A stretch of 64,000 bases of DNA from Pedobacter planticolens (lineage in GTDB: Bacteria > Bacteroidota > Bacteroidia > Sphingobacteriales > Sphingobacteriaceae), in NCBI RefSeq assembly GCF_014172375.1, contig NZ_WNXD01000001.1:1860001-1924000 (forward strand). The letters run 5' to 3'. A program made the position numbers and the translations under genes. The notes below the pieces were generated by a model, which did not search any database, was not told the origin of the DNA, and saw only the letters and a program-made list of their open reading frames with translations. Below, piece after piece: positions 16,590-26,052 of this stretch (position 1 is its first letter; the number at the start of each line of letters is the position of its first letter).

Positions 16590-19400
16590 ATGAACATAAA
16601 TAAACAGTATATAAAATTGAAAATCAGTATTTTAAATATAGTATTATTAAGTTTTATTTCAGTTAGTAGTTTTGGGCAAATTTTCGACAGTGAACAAAAC
16701 CCACTTAGTGTAAAATGGAGACAAATTAACAGCAATGGCTTCACACTCATCTACCCTACCGAGTTAGAAAAAGAAGCACAAAGAATGGCAAATACCATCG
16801 GCCATATTTACCCCCAAGTTGGACAAAGTTTAAACCGTCAAAAAACAAGCATTCCAATCGTGTTTCAAAACCGCGGAACACTAGCAAATGGCTTCGTTCA
16901 ATTGGCTCCAAAAAAGGTGCAATTTTACACCACTCCTCCGCAGCAATTTGATAGTCAAGATTGGTTAAATAATTTAGCTGTTCATGAGCTTAGACATGTG
17001 GCGCAGTTCGACAAAATTACTGGTGGCAAAGCACACCCTTTTCCAGAAGAAATTTATTTCGCCTACATGGGCTTAAGCATCCCGACTTGGTTTTTTGAAG
17101 GCGACGCCGTAAGCACCGAAACTTCATTAACAAATGTTGGTCGCGGTAGGCAGCCTTCATGGATCATGCCTTTTCGTACTTCGCTACTCAGTGGAAAAAA
17201 GTTCTCGTACTCAAAAGCGTATTTCGGATCAAACAAAGATCAAACGCCCGGCTATTATCAAATGGGATATTTAATGGTTTCGAGCCTTAGAAAAGAATTT
17301 GGCAAAAATATTGTAGATAGTCTACTCACAGCTATTCATGATCGCCCACTTAGATTATATCCTTTTTCTCAAAGTTTAAAAGAGTTTACAGGAAATACGA
17401 CTAGAAAATATTATTTAAAAACAGCTACCCAACTCGAAAACGACTGGAAAAAGCAAGATGAATTAAATAAGAGCGAAAATTACAAGAGCTTAAATCGCCC
17501 TGCGAAATATGCCAGCAGTTATTTTTTACCCACTGAATTAGCGAACCAACAAATACTAGCTTTAAAGCAAACTAAAGCAGAAACCGCAGCTTTTGTGGTG
17601 ATTGATGAGGATAAAAACGAAAAAGAACTTATTAAAATCGGCTATCAGGAGCAACCTTGGTTTAGTTATGGCAATGGCATCTTGGTTTGGGACGAGATAC
17701 GATTTGACCCACGTTATAAACAAAGAAGCTACAGCGTAATTTGCATGTATGATTTTGCTTCAAAAACAAAAAGACAATTAACTTTTAAAACTAGGCTCTT
17801 CTCTCCTGCTCTTTCTGGCGATGGAAAAAAAATAATTGCTGTACAAATCGATTTAAGCAATCGAAGTAATTTGGTAGCGCTTGATCCGCAAACTGGAAAA
17901 ATTACAACAAACTATCCAAATCCTGAAAATTTAATCCTACAAACTCCTGCGTTGAGTACAGATGGTTCTCAACTATGTTGGACTAGCATAAATGAGAAAG
18001 GAAAATCGCTTTGGCTAAAAGATAAAACTGGAAAAACAACCCAATTAATATCCGAAACAAATCAGCAATTAAGTAGGCCAGTATTTATTGGCGAGGAGAT
18101 TGCATTTAACGCGTCTCTAAACGGAATTGACAACATTTATAACGTTAGCCCTATCAGCAAAAAAATAACGGCGCTAACAGCCGCAAAATACGGTGCTTTT
18201 AATCCGAGCTTATCTGCCGATGGCAAATCAATCCTCTTTAACAATTACCAGTTAATGGGCTATGAAATTGCAAAAACGCCTTTATCGCCTAAAGAAATTC
18301 AAGAAAATCACTTTGTATACTTTGGCGCAGCAGCGGAAAAACAAGAAAACACGGTCAACGTTTTTAAAAACATTCCCGATAGCACTTACCAATCTAAATC
18401 TTATCAACCCTTAGCTCATCTTTTTAATTTCCATAGCCTAAGTCCGACAATAGATGAAGATGATAGATTAGGTTTACTATTAAAATCTAATGATTTATTA
18501 AACATTTTCGATTTTTCGGCAGGCATTAACTATTACAGCGATTTAAGAAAAGTAGCCTACACCGCTGGCTTTAGCTATAAAAGTTTATATCCTATTTTAA
18601 GCACAACTTTTACTAACCGACCTCGAACTGCTTTTTACAGATTAGGGAATGCGATAAATCAAGCAAATTGGCGGGAAAACTATCTTGATATAAAAGCGAC
18701 AGTACCGCTTAGTTTTAGTACCTACCATCGCAATTATGGCTTTTTGGCAGAAATAGGCGCAAGTTACACACAACGAAATTTTGCACCAAAAGAAGCTTTG
18801 CTTTTTAACAAAACCATTAAATTCCCGATGAATTATAAACTAGGTTTTAGTCATAGTGTACGGGCTGCAGAACGAGATGTAGCTCCAAAATGGGCGCAAA
18901 TTATTAATTTAAGTTATTATAATCAGCCTTTCGATAAGCGGTTAACTGGCGACTTATTTGCTTTTGAAAGCGCATTCTATTTCCCTGGCATTGCTAAAAA
19001 TCATTCTTTTATGGCAAGTTTTGACTATCAAGAAAGTAGTGGCATTTTAAAATTTAATAATGAGATTAATACCGTTTATGGCTATGGACAAATTAATGCT
19101 AAAAGCGAATTAAGAAATACGTTATTGCTGAATTATCGCTTTCCATTTGCTTTCCCCGATGCAGAAATTGGCTCTTTAGCCTACATCAGAAACCTTAGAG
19201 GTGGAATTTTTAGTCATTATGAAAACATTGGTACGGAAACAAACTTAACACAACCTAAAACTTTTGGCTTCGAATTGCGTAGTAGTATAAACCTGTTGCG
19301 TTACCAGCCCGTAGTTGATTTAGGCGCAAGAGTGGTATTTGTTAATAAAATCTACAATCAAAATCCTATCTTAGAATTACTTTTTAACTACAGTTTTTAA
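16590..19400 (+). CDS. large secreted protein: peptidase-MA-like domain, beta-propeller and outer-membrane barrel-like end
   Basis: A 936-residue exported protein (hydrophobic signal segment about 12-29, ending SFGQ). Residues 115-180 carry a gluzincin-like pattern, HELRH at 132-136 and WFFEGDA with Glu170, suggesting a metallopeptidase-MA-type active site. Residues about 300-580 look like a TolB/PD40 six-bladed propeller (repeats such as LFSPALSGDGKKI, PALSTDGSQLCWTS, PSLSADGKSILF). The last 300 residues have alternating aromatic strands ending LLFNYSF, as in an outer-membrane barrel. Likely an outer-membrane protein of Bacteroidota; proteolytic activity is only inferred. Confidence 0.75.
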   Translation: MNINKQYIKLKISILNIVLLSFISVSSFGQIFDSEQNPLSVKWRQINSNGFTLIYPTELEKEAQRMANTIGHIYPQVGQSLNRQKTSIPIVFQNRGTLANGFVQLAPKKVQFYTTPPQQFDSQDWLNNLAVHELRHVAQFDKITGGKAHPFPEEIYFAYMGLSIPTWFFEGDAVSTETSLTNVGRGRQPSWIMPFRTSLLSGKKFSYSKAYFGSNKDQTPGYYQMGYLMVSSLRKEFGKNIVDSLLTAIHDRPLRLYPFSQSLKEFTGNTTRKYYLKTATQLENDWKKQDELNKSENYKSLNRPAKYASSYFLPTELANQQILALKQTKAETAAFVVIDEDKNEKELIKIGYQEQPWFSYGNGILVWDEIRFDPRYKQRSYSVICMYDFASKTKRQLTFKTRLFSPALSGDGKKIIAVQIDLSNRSNLVALDPQTGKITTNYPNPENLILQTPALSTDGSQLCWTSINEKGKSLWLKDKTGKTTQLISETNQQLSRPVFIGEEIAFNASLNGIDNIYNVSPISKKITALTAAKYGAFNPSLSADGKSILFNNYQLMGYEIAKTPLSPKEIQENHFVYFGAAAEKQENTVNVFKNIPDSTYQSKSYQPLAHLFNFHSLSPTIDEDDRLGLLLKSNDLLNIFDFSAGINYYSDLRKVAYTAGFSYKSLYPILSTTFTNRPRTAFYRLGNAINQANWRENYLDIKATVPLSFSTYHRNYGFLAEIGASYTQRNFAPKEALLFNKTIKFPMNYKLGFSHSVRAAERDVAPKWAQIINLSYYNQPFDKRLTGDLFAFESAFYFPGIAKNHSFMASFDYQESSGILKFNNEINTVYGYGQINAKSELRNTLLLNYRFPFAFPDAEIGSLAYIRNLRGGIFSHYENIGTETNLTQPKTFGFELRSSINLLRYQPVVDLGARVVFVNKIYNQNPILELLFNYSF

Positions 19401-19437
19401 CGCCAAAATCTCCCAAAGGGGAATTATTTAAAATAAA

Positions 19438-19719
19438 ATGAAAGCAAAAACTATTTTCATCATTGCCATTACTGCCCTTTTAACCATTTTCTTAATGATA
19501 AATAGCGACCCAGTGGAGTTTAATTTCATTATTGGCGCTCCTATCCCCATTTCAAAACTCATTGTAATTGGCATTTGCATCATCATTGGCTTTATTTTGG
19601 GTTTTTTAGCTGGCAGACCACGAAAAACAGTAAGTAGTTATGATCAAGAGATTGAAAAACATCAATCAAGTGAAAGTAAATCGACGTTAAGCGACGAGGA
19701 TAGGGATTATATTAGCTGA
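19438..19719 (+). CDS. LapA/DUF1049-like small membrane protein
   Basis: A 93-residue protein with two membrane segments (about 5-21 and 40-60) and a polar C-terminal tail. The pattern of a short first segment, NSDPVEFNFIIGAPIPISKLIVIG and GFILGFLAGRPRK is that of the lipopolysaccharide-assembly-protein-A (DUF1049) domain. In proteobacteria LapA-like proteins help regulate LPS synthesis; a similar role here is inference. It follows the 16590-19400 gene by 37 bases and may be cotranscribed. Confidence 0.75.
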   Translation: MKAKTIFIIAITALLTIFLMINSDPVEFNFIIGAPIPISKLIVIGICIIIGFILGFLAGRPRKTVSSYDQEIEKHQSSESKSTLSDEDRDYIS

Positions 19720-20536
19720 GCGGTTAGGCTTGTCCATTAATAATTTTTCTCTTAAAATCAATTATTGTATTCTTCGGTCGTTACCTTATCTAACCAAACT
19801 GTTTCAATTGATTTGACTTGCTAATTTATTCTGATTTACATCAGTAGCTAGTAGAAGCAGCTTTAACTAAGAGCCAACGCATGAGCTTACCTTAACTCTT
19901 GGCAGCCGAAAGGTCAAATTTTGTTTTCCTTGATGAAAAAATAACCAACGAGATCAAGTCAGGAACGATGCTACCACACTTAAGACTTATACATGGCCCG
20001 CCGCTCCTATCTGCATTAAGCTCTTTTGGGCATTGGCAAAATGAGAGAACTAAATATTAGCCCAGAACAATGCCTTTTGTGAAGGTCTTCTTCGAGTCTC
20101 CTTCGGGACTTGCTCGAGAAAAGGGGCATTTTCTCGAGCATGACTCGAACAAGACCTTAACAAGACCTAATGAAATGGATATTTTTTAACCTATATCCTA
20201 GCTTGCTCTAGTAGCAGTTGATTGTGCTATAATCTTAAGTTTTTCAGACAAACTCATACCGCTTCTTTAACGTTTTTAAAAAACGCTCAAAAACCCCAGC
20301 ATAATGCACCTTTAAAACCGATAGCCCACATTTTTATAGCGATAAAGGAATTGCATTAGAGCCGTATCTTCTAGGTTATCTAATAGGTAGAACTGTGTTG
20401 GTGCAGTAGCCGACCTGATGAAAAAGAGGGTATGTGCTGCATGTGGCTCAAATACTTGCCCATTTACACTAAAATTGTTAAATAGAATAGAAATGCCTTA
20501 ACATTTTGGTATCTTGAATTACAATTACAAAAAACT
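19720..20536. other. 0.8-kb gene-poor stretch, possible relics
   Basis: No complete gene is seen. Two short open stretches (about 19893-20058, ending ALSSFGHWQNERTKY, and about 20305-20410, with SDKGIALEPYLLGYLIG) lack plausible starts and may be gene remnants or chance. Base composition is less A/T rich than in neighbouring gaps. The clearest structure is the hairpin at 20082-20158. Confidence 0.5.
20082..20158. repeat. 77-nt two-tier stem-loop
   Basis: Outer arms AAGGTCTTCTTCGAGTC (20082-20098) and GACTCGAACAAGACCTT (20142-20158) pair with a single mismatch. Inner arms GCTCGAGAAAA (20112-20122) and TTTTCTCGAGC (20129-20139) pair perfectly around GGGGCA. No T run follows, so a simple terminator is unlikely. 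Confidence 0.7.
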
Positions 20537-20950
20537 ATGTGGAAATTATATGCTGTCCTTTCTGCGGTTTTTGCTGCTGCAACTGCCATTCTAGCTAAGA
20601 TTGGAATTAAAGGCATTAACGGGAACATCGCGACAGCTATTCGTACTATTGTTATTCTTTTTATTGCATGGGGAATTGTTTTAGCTAGTGGCGAAATACG
20701 TGAACTTAAAACGTTAACCAAAAACAATTTAATTTTCTTAGCCTTATCAGGAGTTGCCACAGGTTTATCATGGATATTTTATTTTAAGGCCTTAGAAACT
20801 GGCAATGTGTCTAAAGTTGCACCAATAGATAAACTAAGTGTGGCAATTGCCTTAGGTCTTGCTTTTTTAATTTTAAAAGAACCTATTGATGCCAAAACAT
20901 TGGTAGGTGCCCTATTGGTGGTTGCAGGTAGTATTATTATCATTTTATAA
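20537..20950 (+). CDS. half-size EamA family membrane protein
   Basis: A 137-residue protein with five predicted membrane segments, equal to one EamA repeat: VLSAVFAAATAILAKIGIKGI at the start, GVATGLSWIFYFKALETGNVSKVAPIDKLSVAIAL in the middle, and LIGA-like LVGALLVVAGSIIIIL at the end. This one-repeat form is known in the DMT superfamily and must dimerise, probably with dual topology. The charged loop residues are few, as expected for such proteins. It stands alone between the gene-poor stretch and the YncE-like gene. Substrate unknown. Confidence 0.88.
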   Translation: MWKLYAVLSAVFAAATAILAKIGIKGINGNIATAIRTIVILFIAWGIVLASGEIRELKTLTKNNLIFLALSGVATGLSWIFYFKALETGNVSKVAPIDKLSVAIALGLAFLILKEPIDAKTLVGALLVVAGSIIIIL

Positions 20951-21019
20951 TCACACTGATTTAAAACTAACTACAGGATTACTACAGAGTGTTTGATTTT
21001 ATTTATAAAAAGATAAATC

Positions 21020-22024
21020 ATGAAACATAACATTCTTACACTGGCGCTGTTAATGAGTTTAAGCGCTGCTAGTTTTGCTCAACAAAAAACTGGTCTTCAT
21101 ATTGTACAAACCCATAAAATACAAAGTGATGGCGGTTGGGATTATCTTACCATTGATCAAAAAAATAATAACTTATATGTTTCACATGGCAACCAGGTTA
21201 ACATTCTTAATAAAAATACTGGCGATTCAACTGGTGTAATTCATAATACCATGGGTGTACATGGAATTGCTATTGCCACTCCTTTTGAAAAAGGATATAC
21301 GAGTAATGGAAGAGCAGGAACGTGTACAGTTTTTGATTTAAGCACTTCATCGGTAATAGGTCAAGTTACGGTAGGGCAAAATCCAGATGCTACTTTTTTT
21401 GATGATTTCTCTAAAAAGGTAATCGTTTTTAACGGCAAAAGTTTAGATGCAAGTATTATCGATCCGCAAACAGATAAAGTAGTGGCAACAATCCCGTTAG
21501 GAGGAAAACCAGAAGCTGGTGTATCTGATGGCAAAGGGAAAATATATGTAAATATTGAAGATACCGGAGAAATTGTATGTTTTGATGCGACTACTTTTAA
21601 GGTTTTATCGAGGTATAAACTTAAAGGTGGCGAAGAACCTAGTGGTTTAGCTATTGATAGAACAACATCACGGTTATTTACAGTTTGCGCAAACAAAGTG
21701 ATGCTTATTTTAGATGCTAAAACAGGCAGACAAGTTTCAACTTTACCCATTGGGGATGGTTGTGATGGTGTGGTATTCGACCCTATCTTAAAAACTGTAT
21801 ACAGCTCTAATGGCGAAGGAACTATTACTGTGGTTAAGGAAGTAACTGCCGACAAATTTGTGGTACAAGAAACTATTGCAACTAAAAGTGGTGCCAGAAC
21901 AATTGCATTAGATGCCGTTACTCATCATCTTTTCTTGCCTACCGCAGAGTTTGAAAAAGCTACAGGAACAGGGCGTCCGAAAAGAGTATCAGGAAGTTTC
22001 CAAATTCTTGAAATAGGAAAATAG
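21020..22024 (+). CDS. YncE-like beta-propeller protein, exported
   Basis: A 334-residue periplasmic protein with a clear signal peptide (MKHNILTLALLMSLSAASFAQQ, cleavage near residue 20). The rest is a seven-bladed YVTN-type propeller: repeats include WDYLTIDQKNNNLYVSHGN, GQVTVGQNPDATFFD, DPQTDKVVATIPLGGKPE and DAKTGRQVSTLPIGDGCDG. YncE-like proteins bind ligands or DNA in vitro but have no settled role. No enzyme motif is visible. The gene is monocistronic, followed by a palindrome at 22039-22099 shared with the convergent RND gene. Confidence 0.88.
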   Translation: MKHNILTLALLMSLSAASFAQQKTGLHIVQTHKIQSDGGWDYLTIDQKNNNLYVSHGNQVNILNKNTGDSTGVIHNTMGVHGIAIATPFEKGYTSNGRAGTCTVFDLSTSSVIGQVTVGQNPDATFFDDFSKKVIVFNGKSLDASIIDPQTDKVVATIPLGGKPEAGVSDGKGKIYVNIEDTGEIVCFDATTFKVLSRYKLKGGEEPSGLAIDRTTSRLFTVCANKVMLILDAKTGRQVSTLPIGDGCDGVVFDPILKTVYSSNGEGTITVVKEVTADKFVVQETIATKSGARTIALDAVTHHLFLPTAEFEKATGTGRPKRVSGSFQILEIGK

Positions 22025-22038
22025 CAGATTTATTTTTT

Positions 22039-22099
22039 AACCACATAGAAACATAGCTAATGTGTATTACAACTATGTTATCTATGTTTCTATGTGGTA
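22039..22099. repeat. AACCACATAG..CTATGTGGTT palindrome between convergent genes
   Basis: AACCACATAGAAACATAG pairs with CTATGTTTCTATGTGGTA with one end mismatch. The right arm overlaps the last codons of the RND permease gene and supplies its TAG stop. It may terminate both convergent transcripts. Confidence 0.75.
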
Positions 22100-25000
22100 A
22101 TCTCTTTACGATAAAACTTCCGAATTAAGCTTGGCAACACAATCAATAAAAGCGGTAGTGCAATAATAAACCCACCTATTACCGAAATGGCTAATGGCTG
22201 ATGCAATTGCGCTCCTGCACCAATACCAAGAGCCAATGGCATTAAAGCTATAATTGCACCTAAAGCCGTCATCAGTTTTGGTCTTAATCGTGTAGAAATA
22301 GCAAAAGTAATCGCATCATCTACACTTTTTTCATGTAGGGATTCCTTAAACTGCAAGAATGTGAAAATGGCATTCTCACCAATAATCCCTACAATCATTA
22401 TTAAACCTGTATAGCTACCTACATTGAGCGGTGTATGAGTAATAAACAAGGCTAAATAACTACCTGATATACCTAACACAGCAATTAAAAGTATTAAAAA
22501 TGCAATTTTAAAATCCTTAAACAGGAATAATATCACACTAAAAACTAATAAACTAGAGGCAATTAGAATGGTCAACAATTCAGAGAAAGATTGTTGTTGT
22601 TCTTTGTACGCACCACCATATTCGATATGATAACCAGAGGGCAAATTGATTTTAGCAGTTACCGCAGCCTGAATAGCTGCCATGGCACTGCCTAAATCTC
22701 TATTATCTAGTCTTGCGGTAACCACGCCAATTGATTGTAGGTTTTCGCGTTCAACTTCTGCGTTTCCAGATTTGATTTCGACTTTTGCTAAGTTCTGAAT
22801 TGGAATTGCTCTTCCATCTGGTAAAAAGATTTTAAGACTACTTACATCGGCTACGCCAAAACTCTTACTATTTGGATACACCATACGGATGGGAGAAAGT
22901 TGTTGCGTATCGTACAAATTGCCAATTAAATTACCTTGCATAGCGGTTTGTACTTGCATTTGAAAACTTTCTGGCGTTATTCCATATTGGGCTAAGGTGT
23001 TAAAGTTTGGCAAAATGTTTATGGTTGGACCAGAAAGTATAATGCCATCAAATACATCGGCGGTTCCGTTAATATGTGTAACCACATCAGAAACTTTTCT
23101 TGATAGTTCTTGTAATTTTTCTTGATCATTCCCAAAGATCTTCACTTCAATTGGCTGCGTAGAACTCATTAAATCGCCAAGCATATCTCCTATTACCTGA
23201 CCAAAATCTACAATTAATGCAGGCTGCGTACTTTCTACATGTTTTCGTATTTCTGCAATTACATCATCGGTACTTTTACTCCTATTGTGCTTCAATTGAA
23301 TCAAGTAATCGCCAGTATTGGGTTCAGTAATAAAGAAACCCATTTGCGTTCCTGTTCTTCGAGAATATGCTTCTACTTCTGGTATTTTAACCAATTCTTT
23401 CTCTACTTCTCTTAATATTCTATCCGTTTCTGCTAAGGAAGTTCCGGGCGGTGTGGCATAATCTAACACAATACTCCCTTCATCCATTTCTGGCAAAAAA
23501 CCAGTTTCTAATCGTGGAAACACAAAAACAATTGAAACAATAAGCAGTACAATAAATATAAAGCTGATGTAGCTACGCTGGAAAAAATAACCCACCCATT
23601 TTTGAGATTTAACCTCATGTACTATGGGTTTTACATTGGAGGTATTTTGTTTTGAGTTTTTAGTGAGTAGTAAATAAACAACAGGCAAAGCCATCCAGGT
23701 GACAAAGAATGAGCAAACCAAAGTAATAATCATGGTGTTGGTCATTACCTGAAAATAAGAACCAGCAACACCTGTCATCAATACAAATGGAATAAAAATA
23801 ACAATGGTACTAATAGATGAGCCCAACATAGCTGGGAAAAGGTAATTAATCGCCTTGCTTAATAGATTTACCGTTGGCTCTTCGGGATGTTCCTCATGCG
23901 TTCGGTGAATTTGCTCAACAACTACAATTGCATCATCTATAATTAAGCCAATAGCCGCAGCAATAGCGCCTAAAGTCATGATGTTTAAAGAATAACCGAT
24001 AAAATATAAAGCAATTACCGTTAAACAAAGTGTAATTGGGATGGTGATGAGTATGGTAGTACTTGCTTTTAGCGATCTTAAGAAAATAATGGCGACAATA
24101 ATGGCTAGCGCCAATCCAATCCAAAGGCTATCTCTTACACTTTTAACAGATTCATTTACAAAATCTGCTTGTACATAATAAGGTTTAATTAGTACTCCGG
24201 CAGGTAAAATACTTTTCAGTTTACCAACTTTAAGCGACATCTCTTTAGAAAGATCAACCAAGTTGGCATTAGGCTGTTTAATAACCGCTATTAAAATTCC
24301 ATCCTTTCCGTTGGCATTAATTCGGGTGTACTCTACACTTTCCTGTATTTTTACTGTGGCTACATCTTTAAACTTAACAATTCTGTTTCCTCTCCTAGTG
24401 AGCACTAATTCTTCTAAATCAGCTTTGCTTTTAACTGTTGCATCTGTTACCGATAAGTACAAATAGTTAAATTCGGAAACGTAACCGTTAGATTTAATAA
24501 AATTAGTTTGACTTAAGGTGGTATTAATCTGTTCGGGAGAAACACCCAATACCTGCATTTTTTGAGGATCGAGTTCTATCCAATATTCTTTGGTTTTCCC
24601 GCCAATCACTCTAATTTCAGAAACGCCATCTACTTGAGATAAAAAAGGTTTAACGGTGAAGTCTGCTATCTTTTTTAATTCTACTGCCGATTTAGTATGA
24701 CTTTCTAAACTGTATCCACTTACAGGCAAAATAGATGGATTCATTTTCTCGACAGAAATATTTACTCCGGCAGGTAATGATGCGGTTATTTTTGCTATTT
24801 GCGCTTCAATTCTCTGTTGGCTTAAATCAATATCGGCACCTGGATTCATGTAAGCAGATAATTCACAACTTCCTCTGCTTGTTGTACTTCTTACCAATTG
24901 AAGGTCTGGTACTTGTTTTACTGCATTCTCTAATGGCCGAGTTACGGTGAGCACCATTTTATCAACAGGTTGCAACTCTGCCTCTGCAATAATTTTTATT

Positions 25001-25125
25001 TTAGGGAAAGTAATTTCAGGAAATAATGATGTTTTTAACTGCTCAAAAGAATACACACCGCCCAATAAGACAATAACGAGTACAGCTAGGATAGGGTTTT
25101 TATGGGAGATGAAAAAACTCTTCAT
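22090..25125 (-). CDS. RND efflux permease (AcrB/HAE1-like)
   Basis: A 1011-residue inner-membrane proton-driven pump. The first membrane helix is followed by the porter-domain start LKTSLFPEITFPKIKI; TM4 carries GLIIDDAIVVVEQIHRTHEE with the Asp-Asp pair of the proton relay typical of the HAE1 drug-exporter type rather than metal pumps. The second half repeats the fold with GYHIEYGGAYKEQQQSF and TM10-12 regions such as MIVGIIGENAIFTF and RLRPKLMTALGAI. It overlaps the MFP gene by one base (TAATG). The TolC-MFP-RND order forms a complete tripartite pump; substrates are unknown. Confidence 0.93.
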   Translation of the reverse strand: MKSFFISHKNPILAVLVIVLLGGVYSFEQLKTSLFPEITFPKIKIIAEAELQPVDKMVLTVTRPLENAVKQVPDLQLVRSTTSRGSCELSAYMNPGADIDLSQQRIEAQIAKITASLPAGVNISVEKMNPSILPVSGYSLESHTKSAVELKKIADFTVKPFLSQVDGVSEIRVIGGKTKEYWIELDPQKMQVLGVSPEQINTTLSQTNFIKSNGYVSEFNYLYLSVTDATVKSKADLEELVLTRRGNRIVKFKDVATVKIQESVEYTRINANGKDGILIAVIKQPNANLVDLSKEMSLKVGKLKSILPAGVLIKPYYVQADFVNESVKSVRDSLWIGLALAIIVAIIFLRSLKASTTILITIPITLCLTVIALYFIGYSLNIMTLGAIAAAIGLIIDDAIVVVEQIHRTHEEHPEEPTVNLLSKAINYLFPAMLGSSISTIVIFIPFVLMTGVAGSYFQVMTNTMIITLVCSFFVTWMALPVVYLLLTKNSKQNTSNVKPIVHEVKSQKWVGYFFQRSYISFIFIVLLIVSIVFVFPRLETGFLPEMDEGSIVLDYATPPGTSLAETDRILREVEKELVKIPEVEAYSRRTGTQMGFFITEPNTGDYLIQLKHNRSKSTDDVIAEIRKHVESTQPALIVDFGQVIGDMLGDLMSSTQPIEVKIFGNDQEKLQELSRKVSDVVTHINGTADVFDGIILSGPTINILPNFNTLAQYGITPESFQMQVQTAMQGNLIGNLYDTQQLSPIRMVYPNSKSFGVADVSSLKIFLPDGRAIPIQNLAKVEIKSGNAEVERENLQSIGVVTARLDNRDLGSAMAAIQAAVTAKINLPSGYHIEYGGAYKEQQQSFSELLTILIASSLLVFSVILFLFKDFKIAFLILLIAVLGISGSYLALFITHTPLNVGSYTGLIMIVGIIGENAIFTFLQFKESLHEKSVDDAITFAISTRLRPKLMTALGAIIALMPLALGIGAGAQLHQPLAISVIGGFIIALPLLLIVLPSLIRKFYRKEITT

Positions 25126-26051
25126 TATTTCAAAATTTTAACTTTCGCAGTATCTGCAATGCCATAATTCCCACTAGTTATAATTCTATCCTTTTTATCA
25201 AACTTAGGCGTAATTACTTCTATCAAACTGTTGTTTTCAATGCCTTTTGTAACGTTAACTTTTACAGCTGTAGAATCATTTATCATTTTCATTACCCAAA
25301 ACTCGTCTTCTGTTTCATTTGCTAGCACAGCTGATTTTGGCAATACTTGCGCATTTGGATGATTAAGTTTAGTCAACCTAACTTTTGCAATTAAGCCTTC
25401 GGGGATAAGATTACCAGCATTTACTTTAATGATATAACGTTGGGTTTGCGCTAAAGAATCAACTGCTGGCATTGTTCCAGCAAGAACACCATTCATTTTT
25501 TGTCCATCGGGTAATTCGATTTGCAAATTGTGATTACTTTTAATCAGTTGGGTATATTCATACGGAAGATCTAATAAAAACACCAAACTGTTTCGGTTGC
25601 TGATGGTTGCCAAAGCCTCTCCATCTTGCACATAATCTCCTTTTTGATGATTAACCTGAACAATCAACCCAGATTGTGCGGCACGAATGTTAGAAATACC
25701 AGAAAACTTTAAATCTGGATCTAGTTTATTTACACTGTTGCCAATTGCCTTTGCTTCTTTAGTAATTAAGCTAAACAGAGTTTGCCCGCTACTTACTTGT
25801 TTGCCCGTTTGTGCATTTGCAGTTAGCACATATCCGTTAATATTTGCTTTAACAAAGCTTTTTTCTAGGTAGGCAGAAACAGCTGTTACTTCAACCGATT
25901 CGGTTAACGAACTATCACTTATTGTAGTTACTTGAACAGGTGTAATTGGATCTGGTGCTTCTTCAGATTCGGTATTGGCTGCAGGCTGACAAGAAGCAAG
26001 AACGAGTAAACTAAATGCACCAAACGCTAAAATTTTAAAATACCTATCCAT
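25125..26051 (-). CDS. RND periplasmic adaptor (MFP) lipoprotein
   Basis: A 308-residue membrane-fusion protein that links the RND pump to the TolC channel. The signal ends in the lipobox LLVLASC, with Cys21 as the lipid-anchored residue. Residues 55-150 hold the biotinyl-lipoyl-like halves (VKANINGYVLTANAQTGKQVSSGQTLFS and NIRAAQSGLIVQVNHQKGDYVQDGEALATI) with little coiled coil between them, and the beta-barrel and membrane-proximal domains follow. It is short for the family. It lies one base after the TolC gene and overlaps the RND start, so the three are one operon. Confidence 0.92.
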   Translation of the reverse strand: MDRYFKILAFGAFSLLVLASCQPAANTESEEAPDPITPVQVTTISDSSLTESVEVTAVSAYLEKSFVKANINGYVLTANAQTGKQVSSGQTLFSLITKEAKAIGNSVNKLDPDLKFSGISNIRAAQSGLIVQVNHQKGDYVQDGEALATISNRNSLVFLLDLPYEYTQLIKSNHNLQIELPDGQKMNGVLAGTMPAVDSLAQTQRYIIKVNAGNLIPEGLIAKVRLTKLNHPNAQVLPKSAVLANETEDEFWVMKMINDSTAVKVNVTKGIENNSLIEVITPKFDKKDRIITSGNYGIADTAKVKILK

Positions 26052-26052
26052 G

